Assembly (NCBI GenBank): GCA_016946835.1
Contig: JACVTC010000400.1
Location: forward strand, 1-32,130
Length of the DNA stretch: 32,130 nucleotides
DNA from: Neocallimastix lanati (nom. inval.)
Taxonomy: Eukaryota; Neocallimastigomycota; Neocallimastigomycetes; Neocallimastigales; Neocallimastigaceae
Direction: 5' to 3'
This document shows positions 9,713 through 18,539 of the stretch, one piece after another. Made by a program: the position numbers and the translations under genes. Every line of letters begins with the position of its first letter. The first letter of the stretch is position 1. The notes below the pieces were generated by a model, which worked only from the letters and a program-made list of their open reading frames with translations, was not told the DNA's origin and did no database searches.

Positions 9713-9752
9713 AAGGGAGAGGAAGCATTCCCTATAAAAATAAAATAGCTTC
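9700..9752 (+). promoter_or_regulatory. -1 ribosomal frameshift signal with pseudoknot, element B
   Basis: Heptamer T TTA AAC at 9700-9706 in the gag frame, two codons before the TAA. Spacer 9707-9714 (8 nt). Stem 1 is GGGAG 9715-9719 with TTCCC 9728-9732 (one G-U), loop 9720-9727 (8 nt). Stem 2 is GAAGC 9722-9726 with GCTTC 9748-9752 and a 15-nt third loop. The -1 frame is open from 9691, so slippage here joins Gag to Pol. The tandem-slip motif is the well-known X XXY YYZ type. Confidence 0.9.
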
Positions 9753-12700
9753 ATTACAATACAAATCCATTCCTAGTAGTACAAATGATTATAATAAGGA
9801 AGAAAAAGAAGATGCTTCCTATACTAATGAAACTCACAAAGAATCCGATAATGAGAATGATGTAGAATTTATAGTTAGTGCGACAAAAAGGAAGTTGACG
9901 ACTAACGATGAAACTAGTGAAAATAATGAAAAGAGACAACGTAAAAGTCTCAAAGATAATCCTACCCCTATAACAACTCCTGCAATAAGAAAGATAAAAG
10001 AGAAAGAAATAGAAAATAGAATAATTGTTAAAAATAAAAATCAACTACATCCTTCGATAATGGCGCAGCCTAATATAAATATTGAGAAAGCCAAAGAAAA
10101 ACAAATTCGAAATAAAGAAAGAGCTAACTTTGGAAATAACAAGGGAAAAAGGAAGGAAAGGGAGGATAATATTACTATAAGAGAAAAGCATAGTCTGGAT
10201 TCTTCAAAACAAAGAAATAGCCTCAGTACTACTAGTGATAAAATGCATCAACGATTAAATAAATTAATCGATAATGAAAACGATAAAATTATTAAAACAA
10301 AACAAATCTATGAAATGGAAGTTATTGAAGTTCCTGAAAAGCTTAATGACGAAGGTCATGAGAATATTACATTACAGAAGCTCATAGATTTTCAAGAGCC
10401 TAAAGAAAAAGCAACAATTAGTAGAACGCTTAGGAACATCAAGATGTGTAAGGATCAGGAAGAATATGATGTTTTACAAGATTTGAATGAAACCAAGTGT
10501 AATATTAGTTTCGGTCAGCTCCTCAATGTTTCTCCAAAAGTCAGAAGTCAAGTAAGTCAAGGATTAAAATTAGAAAAACCTGAAAAGAAAATAATAGGTG
10601 CATTAAACAATACTATTGCTGCTGCTACTTTGGTAAATAATATTGATCACTCTTATATTAGCAAAAGTAAGGAAACCTCAGAAGAAGATATTGCCATGGT
10701 TGATGTAACAGTAGATGAAATTCCTGGTAAAGCACTTATTGATTCTTGTAGCAATCTCAATGTTATCACAAAAAAATTTTATGAGAAATTACCTGGAAAT
10801 TATGAAGAAGTAGGTATTAGTCGTGGAAGGATACGTTTAGCGACTAAGAATGATGAGTATTCGGAAGGAATCATTGTACGAATACCTGTTAAGATTAATG
10901 ATTATAAAATGATAGTAGATTTTCGTATAATTGATGATGATAACCCATTTTATGATTTGTTGATTAATTTTCAAACTCAAGTAGAACACAATCTTTTTAT
11001 CCATCCTATAAGATATAGTTTATGTCAATTTAATTTTCAAGGACTAATCGACGTTATAGCTCCTATTAATAATAATTTCCAAGAAGAAGAAAAATTAGTA
11101 TGTATAGTAAGGAAAATACTTGAAGATGAAGACACAACTAATGAATTAAAGAAACTTGAAGGTCTATCTCTGCAAGAGTATATCCATGATGAAAAATTTT
11201 TAGCAAGCCTTTGTAAAGATTATAAAGATGTAATAGAAAAATTACTTGAAGAAAACTTGGACATTATAGCGACATCTTCTGAAGAATTAACACCGTCAGA
11301 CTTGGCCCCTCATAAAATTAACTTGAAAGCGAACGCAAAACCTGTTAAACAAAGATGTTACAGAGTAACCAAATTTAAATCGGATATTATTAAAGAAGAA
11401 CTAATTAAACTTATTAAGAAAAAGCTAGTTGTACCATCTTATTCAGAATGGTCTTCACCTGTTGTTGTGGTCCCAAAGGCTAATGGAAAATGGAGATTGT
11501 GTGTGGACTACCGCAAGGTGAATGATCTAACCGAAAAAGACTCTTATGCCCTTCCATATATTGACGAGATATTTGACAGTCTAGATGGTGCCAAAATCTT
11601 TACTACTATGGATCTATACTCAGGTTATCATCAAATCCTAATGGACGAAGAAAGTGTTGAAATAACCAGTTTTACAACCAAATTTGGCAACTACCAATTC
11701 AAAGTTATGCCTTTTGGATTAACTGGAGCTCCGGCTACCTTCCAACGGGAAATAAATAGAATTTTATTTCCTTTAATCGGAAAATGTGTTTTCAACTTTA
11801 TTGATGATATACTTATATATTCAAAAACTGTCGAAGAACATATCCAACACATAAAACAGGTATTAGCAATCTTCAAGGAACATAAATTAAAAATTAATAT
11901 TGTAAAATGTCACTTTATGCAAACGGAAGTTGAAGTTCTTGGTCACAAGATTTCTACTAAGGGTCTTAGTCCTCAAAATAGTAAAATTGAAGCAATTAAA
12001 GCCTGGAAAGAACCCACGAATATACATGAGTTAAGATCATTCTTAGGTGCTGTAGGATATTATAGGAACTTTATAAATGAATATGCTCAAACCTCAGCTC
12101 CTCTTTGTAAGCTATTAAGAAAAGGCGTAAAATATAAATGGAATAATGAACAAAAACAAAGTTTTACCAAATTAAAAGAAAAATTAATTAATGCTCCTAT
12201 TTTAAAATATCCTGATTTTTCCAAAGAATTCATTATTCGAACAGATGCATCATATGAAGGTATTGGTGGAGTTTTATTGCAGAAAGACGAATCAGAAATA
12301 GAACACCCGATTCATTTCATTAGCCGTAGCTTAACCAAAGCAGAAAAGAATTATGGAATAACCGATTTGGAAGGAACGGCTTTATATTATTGTATTACTA
12401 AATTAAAACCTTATATTATGGGAAGCCCCTTTAGAACCATAGTTTTTACAGATCACAAACCTCTACTAGGTTTATTTAATAATAAGGAACCGAATAATGC
12501 ACGACAAACAAGATGGTGTTTGACTGCAATTATGCTAAAAGTGGATATTCGCTATGAGCAAGGTAAAAAGAATGTAGTAGCCGACGCTTTATCTAGAATG
12601 AAGAACGATAAAGAACAAAAGGTATTAGCTATAAAAACGAATAAAGATGATGAAAATGATTCACTTTCTAAAGTAATTAAAGAATTTATTGAAGAAAAAT

Positions 12701-13818
12701 TTACAAAGATTGATGGTATAGATTATTTTATAGATGGAAATAATTATAGAAAACTTGTTACCGAAACAAATGAAAAACTAAAATTAATTCTCGAAGCACA
12801 TCATGTTGGCCATGAAGGTTATTATAAAACATATCAAAGACTTAGAAAAAGTTACTACTGGAATGATATGGTCAACGATATAAAACGGATAATTTCAAAA
12901 TTCGAAAAATGTCAGTTAAATCGCCCTCAGCCATATCCAGAACCAACCGAAAACATTCCAACAGAAGTTGAAGGCCCTTTTACTCATCTTGGACTTGATA
13001 TTATTGGTCCTTTAATAAAGACTGGTAATAAAAACCAATATATCATTGTTGCGGTGGATTATTTCACAAAGTGGGTGGAGGCTGAACCTACTGAAAATAT
13101 TACATCTAAGGACATCATTAAGTTTTTAATAAATGTTTTCGCTAGACATGGAGTTCCTCAAGTCATTACAACGGATAATGGCATTCAATTCACATCGGAT
13201 ATGACTAAAATATTCCTGGACTTATATGATGTTTACGTAAAATTTACCACTACCTATCACCCAGAAAGTAATGGATTGGTTGAAAATAGGAATAAAGAAA
13301 TTGGTAAATTATTGAGATTACTTGGTGAAGAAAATAAAGACTGGGATGAGGTATTACCTTCAGCCTTGTGGGCCCTTAGAACTACAAAGAATTCTGTAAC
13401 CAAACATTCTAGCTTCGAATTAGTTTATGGTCGTGAGGATCAACAGCCTTTCGACATTGCTGCTAGACCTACACAAGGAGTGAATAAATCTTCAGATGAA
13501 ATTCTTTTAGAAAAATTTATTTCACATTATAGGTGGACCATGGAAACAGCTGAAAATGTAAAGAACGCAAGTAAATATTGGGCCAATCGAAGGGAAGAAA
13601 AAAATAGCATGAAAAATTCCAAAAACATAAGAATCGGTGATTTAGTTCTTGTTCGAAATTTTAGTCGTTCTAAATTAGAACCTTATTTTGTCGATCCTTT
13701 AAAAGTAATAAAAAAACAATTTAATACCGTAATACTTGCGGACCCAAATACTATGATTCAAATGAATCGTAATGTTCATTTGAAAAATATAGTAAAGTAT
13801 AACTCAACTATAGATTAG
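9706..13818 (+). CDS. pol: Pol polyprotein (protease, RT, RNase H, integrase), element B
   Basis: Made as a Gag-Pol fusion after -1 slippage; coordinates start at the first -1 codon. Residues below count from the TTG at 9895. A basic linker carries KDNPTP and TPA. The pre-protease region has PKVRSQ. The protease core is IDSC at 282-285, where Cys replaces the usual Gly. RT has FIDD (Asp 637/638). RNase H has RTDAS (Asp 784) and VVADALSR. Integrase has a zinc finger HX3H then F1003-X2-C1006, where the first Cys of the pair is replaced by Phe; element A keeps CEKC. The catalytic triad D1035, D1094, E1130 has D58D35E spacing. A degenerate GPY/F-like tail (YFVDPLKV) follows; there is no chromodomain. 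The ORF is uninterrupted, but the F1003 change may cripple integrase. Confidence 0.9.
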   Translation, partial: PLKGRGSIPYKNKIASLQYKSIPSSTNDYNKEEKEDASYTNETHKESDNENDVEFIVSATKRKLTTNDETSENNEKRQRKSLKDNPTPITTPAIRKIKEKEIENRIIVKNKNQLHPSIMAQPNINIEKAKEKQIRNKERANFGNNKGKRKEREDNITIREKHSLDSSKQRNSLSTTSDKMHQRLNKLIDNENDKIIKTKQIYEMEVIEVPEKLNDEGHENITLQKLIDFQEPKEKATISRTLRNIKMCKDQEEYDVLQDLNETKCNISFGQLLNVSPKVRSQVSQGLKLEKPEKKIIGALNNTIAAATLVNNIDHSYISKSKETSEEDIAMVDVTVDEIPGKALIDSCSNLNVITKKFYEKLPGNYEEVGISRGRIRLATKNDEYSEGIIVRIPVKINDYKMIVDFRIIDDDNPFYDLLINFQTQVEHNLFIHPIRYSLCQFNFQGLIDVIAPINNNFQEEEKLVCIVRKILEDEDTTNELKKLEGLSLQEYIHDEKFLASLCKDYKDVIEKLLEENLDIIATSSEELTPSDLAPHKINLKANAKPVKQRCYRVTKFKSDIIKEELIKLIKKKLVVPSYSEWSSPVVVVPKANGKWRLCVDYRKVNDLTEKDSYALPYIDEIFDSLDGAKIFTTMDLYSGYHQILMDEESVEITSFTTKFGNYQFKVMPFGLTGAPATFQREINRILFPLIGKCVFNFIDDILIYSKTVEEHIQHIKQVLAIFKEHKLKINIVKCHFMQTEVEVLGHKISTKGLSPQNSKIEAIKAWKEPTNIHELRSFLGAVGYYRNFINEYAQTSAPLCKLLRKGVKYKWNNEQKQSFTKLKEKLINAPILKYPDFSKEFIIRTDASYEGIGGVLLQKDESEIEHPIHFISRSLTKAEKNYGITDLEGTALYYCITKLKPYIMGSPFRTIVFTDHKPLLGLFNNKEPNNARQTRWCLTAIMLKVDIRYEQGKKNVVADALSRMKNDKEQKVLAIKTNKDDENDSLSKVIKEFIEEKFTKIDGIDYFIDGNNYRKLVTETNEKLKLILEAHHVGHEGYYKTYQRLRKSYYWNDMVNDIKRIISKFEKCQLNRPQPYPEPTENIPTEVEGPFTHLGLDIIGPLIKTGNKNQYIIVAVDYFTKWVEAEPTENITSKDIIKFLINVFARHGVPQVITTDNGIQFTSDMTKIFLDLYDVYVKFTTTYHPESNGLVENRNKEIGKLLRLLGEENKDWDEVLPSALWALRTTKNSVTKHSSFELVYGREDQQPFDIAARPTQGVNKSSDEILLEKFISHYRWTMETAENVKNASKYWANRREEKNSMKNSKNIRIGDLVLVRNFSRSKLEPYFVDPLKVIKKQFNTVILADPNTMIQMNRNVHLKNIVKYNSTID

Positions 13819-13829
13819 CTTGAGTCTTA

Positions 13830-13841
13830 GTGGGGGCATCT
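13830..13841 (+). promoter_or_regulatory. Polypurine tract of element B
   Basis: GTGGGGGCATCT lies 12 bases after the pol stop and directly before the TGGTAAAG taken as the LTR start. It matches the site in A and corresponds to the tract next to the mapped LTR of D. Confidence 0.6.
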
Positions 13842-14680
13842 TGGTAAAGAACGAACATATAATGGATTATTAATTAGAATTTCAACTTACTTTAGAATCC
13901 ATTATATTATTCTTTACTTAATATTACTTTACTATATTTTCTATACTAAAATATTTTCTAAATATATTTTTTTTTTTATATTTTTATTAAAAGTTTCTAA
14001 AATATTATCAATAATTTTATATTTTTATTATTAATATCAATATCTATAATTTAACCTTAAATTTTATTATTTTATTAAAGTGTTTATTATCAATATTAAT
14101 ATTTTATTTTTATTTTCAAATATATTATTATATTATTATTATATTGTATCAATATTAAACTTGTATTCTTTTTAGTATTTTATTTTATTTTTAAATTGAT
14201 TATTTTATATTTTTATTCCCCACAAATAAAATCAAATCTTAATTGATTAATAATAAATATTAAATATATTATAGTTTTTAAATTTATTTTATATAAAATA
14301 TAAGAATATTATATTAACATTCTTGATTAAAATAACTTTATTTTTCTGTAAAATCTTTTTAAATTTTGTTTGTTACTTTTCGTATATATTAAATAATTTA
14401 GTTTTAGTATATGAAAAATAATATAAAATTATGTAAACAAAATTTATTAAAATAAAAATACTTATGAATTAGTTAATTTAAATTAATATAAAATTTTAAG
14501 TAATTAGTAATAGTAAATATTTTTTTTTAAATATGATAATAAAATGTAGAAAGGCTTTACATATTTATTTTTTTTCAAAAAGTATAAATAAGTGAAGTTT
14601 TTCAATAATTAAAATGTAGACAGAAAAATATTAAAAATAAATAATTTAATAAAAATTCTAATAAAACCCGAACCATAACA
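13842..14680 (+). repeat. Candidate 3' LTR of element B
   Basis: Starts TGGTAAAGAACG after the purine tract and opens with a long hairpin: GTAAAGAA 13844-13851 with TTCTTTAC 13910-13917, and TATAATGGATT 13858-13868 with AATCCATTATA 13896-13906. TATAAATA lies at 14583-14590 and CCATAACA ends at 14680. Length 839 bp, against 847 for the equivalent in A. There is no partner copy upstream of gag, so this is an architectural call. Confidence 0.45.
14583..14590 (+). promoter_or_regulatory. TATA box in the element B LTR
   Basis: TATAAATA after AAAAAG, the same context as in the element A LTR, 90 bases before the proposed LTR end. Confidence 0.45.
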
Positions 14681-14684
14681 TTTT

Positions 14685-15335
14685 TGATACAAGATAAAAA
14701 GAAAAATAATGATATTTTAAAATTATTATTAAATTATATTAATTATATAAAGTTTGTAAAATATATATTATTATAAAATTAATTATATAAAAATGATGAA
14801 TTATATTAATTATAAATCATATAAAATAATATTATTATAGTATAAAATTTAATTATTATAATATAAACTTTTATATTAATGTTTATATAAAATATAATAA
14901 TTATGATTTAATATAGAGATAATAATTATAAAAAAAAATATATAAAAATATTATTATAAAAAAAAAAAAACTTGTTAATAAATTATTGATATATGTTAAT
15001 TAGTAATAGTTGATTTAATATAAGAAAAATGTTTTAATTAGTTAAGATAGTAGTTTAGTTATTAGTTTTAATAAAATCAGTTGTTTAAGTAATTAATTGT
15101 AGAATATTATAATTAAATTATAATTATTAATAGTAAATTAATATGATAAAAATAATATAAAATAAAATAAAATAAAATAAAAATAAAATATTACAAAACA
15201 AATATCCTAAAATAAAAATTTTAAATAACTAAATAAAATAATTAATATTATTATTAGAATATATAATTTAATACAATTCCCCAGTGTAGCGCCCAAAACT
15301 ATTGTAAATACGAATATTTAAAATATATCGTATCA
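14685..15335 (+). repeat. Candidate 5' LTR of element C
   Basis: Begins TGATACAAG and ends ATCGTATCA, giving a 6-bp terminal inverted repeat TGATAC/GTATCA like TGATATA/TATATCA in the D LTR. It is followed after 6 bases by a TGG-type primer site and, after a further 200 bases or so, by the element C gag. It starts four T residues after the proposed B LTR end. No second copy is visible; the 3' LTR would lie outside the window. Confidence 0.4.
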
Positions 15336-15341
15336 TATTTT

Positions 15342-15359
15342 TGGTGGAGAATCCGGGCG
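15342..15359 (+). promoter_or_regulatory. Primer-binding site of element C
   Basis: TGGTGGAGAATCCGGGCG. It begins with TGG (complement of a tRNA CCA end) and shares its first nine bases with the primer site of D, which directly follows a mapped LTR. It is inside an imperfect inverted repeat, TGTAGCGCCC 15285-15294 with GGGCGCTGCA 15355-15364. The primer tRNA is not identified; a tRNA ending TCTCCACCA is predicted. Confidence 0.6.
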
Positions 15360-15557
15360 CTGCACTATTAAATTATATGAAAATAATAATAATATTATAA
15401 AAAAAAAAAAATTTATTTTTTTTTATTAAAATATATATATATAATAGTAAAAATAAATAAATAATATTAGAGATAAGTTGAACTAAATAAGAAAATAAAT
15501 TACGTATTAAATATAAGTTTTGTTTCATTTTTTTCCTTTTTTAGTAGTTAGTTAATA

Positions 15558-17225
15558 ATGGTTGACGCTTCCAAAGTAAAACGTGATCTACCATATCTAT
15601 GTGACTATGGTAAAGACATAGACACATGGATAGAAGATTTTAAGGGTGTCATGGAAATGCATGACATCCAAGATTCATCTAGAATTTTTGTATGGCTAAA
15701 AATAGCCGTTGAGGCTGACTTGAGGAACGTTTTGAAATCATTAGTAACCACTCGGAATAATATCACAAGGTATCCAAACTATAAAGAAGTGCAATCAGCT
15801 ATTGAAAAGTATATGGATATAAAACCAGCTGATAAATGCTCAGTTTTAAAAAATCTGAAAATAAAACCAAATGAAAATATAAAGAATTTTAACTACCGTT
15901 ATTTAACCTTGTATCATCGATTAGATAGAGATTATCAGAAGATTATATCAGTCGATGATTATTTAAATTCAATAAAATCAAGAATATATGTTCATTCTCA
16001 AATTCTCTTAGCCGAATGTGATACCTTGTCGGATGCTTTTGAAGTGGCTGTAAGAGCCGAGAAAGCCGAAAAAAGGACCATAGGAAATAATGAATTTCTC
16101 AACACTTCTATGGTCTTCCAAAATAATTCTAATTGTCAAAATTCTTTATTAGAACATCCATTATATAGAGGATTGACCGAAGGAAATAGGGATTTAGATA
16201 ATTCTATACAAAATGCGTATTATGTGGGCAATGCTGATCTGTTTTCTACTGGTCGATATCGTCAAGAAAGATTTAATTCAAGGTATAATAATAACAACAA
16301 TAATAATAATCAATTTAGAAATTTTACTTGCTACCTCTGTAGCGAACCAGGTCACAAAGCAAGAGAATGTAACAAAAGAAATTTAAGAAATAAAAATAAA
16401 TCTCTTAATTATAGTCAGGATCAAAATCAATTAATGACCTTCGGAAAATTTAATTCTGTATTTTATAATGAAAATAATTATAATAATAATGGAAATAGAA
16501 TGTTTAATAACGGAAATAATGGAAATAATTATAATATTAATAATAATAATAATAATAATAATTATAATACTCTATATGGTAATAATAATTATAAAAGTAA
16601 TTATAATAACAATAATAATAATTATAATAATTTCTATAACAGTAATATTAATAGTAGCAATAATAGTAATTATAATAATTTCAATAACAGTAACAATAAT
16701 AATAATAATAATTTCAATAACAGTAACAATAATAATAATAATAATTTCAATAACAGTAACAATAATAATAATAATAATTTCAATAACAGTAACAATAATA
16801 ATAATAATAATAATTTTGGTAACTATAATAATAATTCCAATAATAATAATATTAACAATGGTAATTATAATTTTAGGAACAACAACAATAGAGGAAAAAA
16901 TAATTATAATAACAATAATAATTATAATAATAACAATTATAGCAATAATAATTATATTAATAGCAATTATAACAATAATAATTATAATAACAATAATATG
17001 TATAATAACAATAATAATTATAATAGAAATAATAATTATAATAGTAATAGTAATTATGGAAATAATAATTATAATACTAATAATACTAATTATGACAACT
17101 ATAACAATGATAACTACAACAATGCAAGAAATATGGAGGAAATAAAAAATAAAAGTAATCCTAGGTACTTTGATAATCAAAATCCTCATCAGCAAAATAT
17201 TAGAAGCGATAGCAATTTAAAATAG
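15558..17225 (+). CDS. gag: Gag polyprotein with Asn-rich tail, element C
   Basis: 555 residues starting at the ATG at 15558. The N-terminal 200 residues match Gag of D in layout (a Trp-containing helix, then IKNFNYRYLTLYHRLD and ISVDDYL). The zinc knuckle CYLCSEPGHKAREC is at 258-271. Beyond about residue 305 the protein is mostly Asn with scattered Tyr, Phe, Ser and Gly, encoded by AAT/AAC runs, and includes a minisatellite. Its relatives B and D end within 40-50 residues of the knuckle, so this tail of about 250 residues is an expansion. It ends NLK-stop at a slippery heptamer. Intact ORF; the low-complexity tail could be tolerated disorder or condensate-forming, which is inference only. 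Confidence 0.85.
   Translation: MVDASKVKRDLPYLCDYGKDIDTWIEDFKGVMEMHDIQDSSRIFVWLKIAVEADLRNVLKSLVTTRNNITRYPNYKEVQSAIEKYMDIKPADKCSVLKNLKIKPNENIKNFNYRYLTLYHRLDRDYQKIISVDDYLNSIKSRIYVHSQILLAECDTLSDAFEVAVRAEKAEKRTIGNNEFLNTSMVFQNNSNCQNSLLEHPLYRGLTEGNRDLDNSIQNAYYVGNADLFSTGRYRQERFNSRYNNNNNNNNQFRNFTCYLCSEPGHKARECNKRNLRNKNKSLNYSQDQNQLMTFGKFNSVFYNENNYNNNGNRMFNNGNNGNNYNINNNNNNNNYNTLYGNNNYKSNYNNNNNNYNNFYNSNINSSNNSNYNNFNNSNNNNNNNFNNSNNNNNNNFNNSNNNNNNNFNNSNNNNNNNNFGNYNNNSNNNNINNGNYNFRNNNNRGKNNYNNNNNYNNNNYSNNNYINSNYNNNNYNNNNMYNNNNNYNRNNNYNSNSNYGNNNYNTNNTNYDNYNNDNYNNARNMEEIKNKSNPRYFDNQNPHQQNIRSDSNLK
16678..16812 (+). repeat. 33-bp minisatellite in element C gag
   Basis: Four tandem units coding F-N-N-S followed by about seven Asn. 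Units share TTCAATAACAGTAAC and differ in the number of AAT codons. Embedded in a longer AAT/AAC-rich tract from about 16470 to 17130. Confidence 0.8.
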
Positions 17226-17266
17226 ATTATGGGAGAAGGCCAACTTCCAGTAAACAAACCACCCTT
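17216..17266 (+). promoter_or_regulatory. -1 ribosomal frameshift signal, element C
   Basis: Heptamer T TTA AAA at 17216-17222 in the gag frame, directly before the TAG. Spacer 17223-17230 (8 nt). Stem GGGAG 17231-17235 with CTTCC 17244-17248 (one G-U), loop 17236-17243 (8 nt). Loop AAGG could pair with CCTT 17263-17266, only 4 bp, so the pseudoknot is weak here. The -1 frame stays open to 17683. Confidence 0.75.
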
Positions 17267-17683
17267 TTATGTATAAATAACGACAATTATTGTAATGATA
17301 ACTTCAATAATCATTATAATAATAATAATAATATTAATGAACCTAATAATTATAATGATAATAATATATATTATAAGAATATTAAAAATAAAAATAATAA
17401 TTTACTAATTAATAATAATGAAAGAAATGAAAATTATGGAAATAATGAAGAAATGGATATCAAGAATAAAGACAACAACTATAAAAACAATGAGAATATT
17501 TATTTAGTTAATAGAAAAGATAATTTTAATACCAATTCCAATGATAATGATAATAATAATTATAATAATTATAATATTTATGATAATTATAATAGTAATA
17601 ATAATTATTGCAATAAACCAAATTGTAACTGTAAAGATATCTTTATATCTTTAATAAATTTATGTAATTCATTATTACATTAA
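17222..17683 (+). pseudogene. Start of pol frame, element C (truncated, Asn-rich)
   Basis: The -1 frame after the slip site is open for 154 codons, rich in Asn, Tyr and Asp, and ends with a Cys-rich CNKPNCNCK segment and LLH-stop. It corresponds in position to the linker before protease in B and D, but no protease, RT or integrase follows before the next LTR-like sequence. The rest may continue in fragment E (22947 onward), which is also Asn-rich and carries a protease. The link is inferred from composition and order. Confidence 0.5.
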
Positions 17684-17955
17684 TTTATGTATGAAATTTT
17701 TTCCACGATATCTTGAATAAAATTATGTAATTTACATTAATTTATGAATTAAAGCATATTTCAATAAATTAATGTAGACGAAAAATCATACATCAAATTT
17801 ACGTACATGAATTAAATACTTTAAATAATTATTTCTCCTTAAATTAATAATTGAAATTTAAAATTATAAATTAGAACTTAAATTATTTAAATTTAAATTT
17901 ATATTTATTAAATATGAAATTAAATAATTTAGTCACAAAAAATTCGCTAAATCTG

Positions 17956-18517
17956 TGATATACAACTCAAAAGTTCGATGTACTTTTGTTGGGATTTATT
18001 TATTAAATTTATTAATTTATTATTTATTTATTTATTTAATTTTATATAAAAACTACATATAATTAAAAAGACTATTTAACAACTTTCTTATTCTTTCAAT
18101 TACAAACTAACTTAACATAATATAACTTTTAATCTTAACTTTTACTTAACAACGACGACTACAGCTCAGCTCTTCTCTTAATTCAGAGAAATGCTTTATT
18201 TTTATGTTATTTAGTTATAATTAACTATTTAATTAATTGTTCCTGTGATTAGAATAAACTATTAATAATTATTATTTAAGGAAATATTTAATAACTATAT
18301 AAATATAAATATAAAATGATAAGAATATAATTAAAACATTGATTTATGCTATAAAATTTATTATTAATTAAATATATAATTAATATATAAAATCAAGCCA
18401 CATATTGAAATTGTTGTAAAATCATTAGATTTAAATTTGATTTATGTCATTAATTTATGTTTGAATAATAAAACTAATTTTATATTAATTAAGGTTTGAA
18501 TATTTCATTTTATATCA
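17956..18517 (-). repeat. 3' LTR of element D
   Basis: 562 bp, reading the same as 21978-22539 by eye throughout. Ends TGATATA/TATATCA. On the minus strand a TATATAAAAT promoter-like motif lies about 90-100 bp before the LTR end. Confidence 0.93.
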
Positions 18518-18530
18518 TTCGTCCCACCTT
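18518..18530 (-). promoter_or_regulatory. Polypurine tract of element D
   Basis: AAGGTGGGACGAA on the minus strand abuts the 3' LTR start TGATATA, between the integrase-tail stop (18540) and the LTR. It anchors the placement of the equivalent sites in A and B. Confidence 0.75.
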
Positions 18531-18539
18531 AAGATACAA

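Larger units (their letters stand above)
8819..14680 (+). mobile_element. Element B: Ty3/Gypsy-type element with complete ORFs
   Basis: Two long ORFs joined by a frameshift signal, followed by a purine tract and an LTR-like region. The coding part has no stop or frameshift, unlike its close relative A. No matching 5' LTR was found between 5090 and 8818, so the left boundary given is just the gag start. Either the 5' LTR is lost or diverged, or the 3' boundary is not what I think. Confidence 0.75.

Noticed and set aside
15285-15364. A tiny inverted-repeat transposon (MITE) with TG...CA ends
   Set aside because: No target duplication on either side, and the right half is a primer-binding site shared with element D.
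16468-17195. Long Ile-rich ORFs on both strands across the AAT tract (also 22935-23729 and 24171-24380)
   Set aside because: AAT/ATT repeats open every frame. The residues are only Ile/Val/Asn shadows of the Asn-coding frame.
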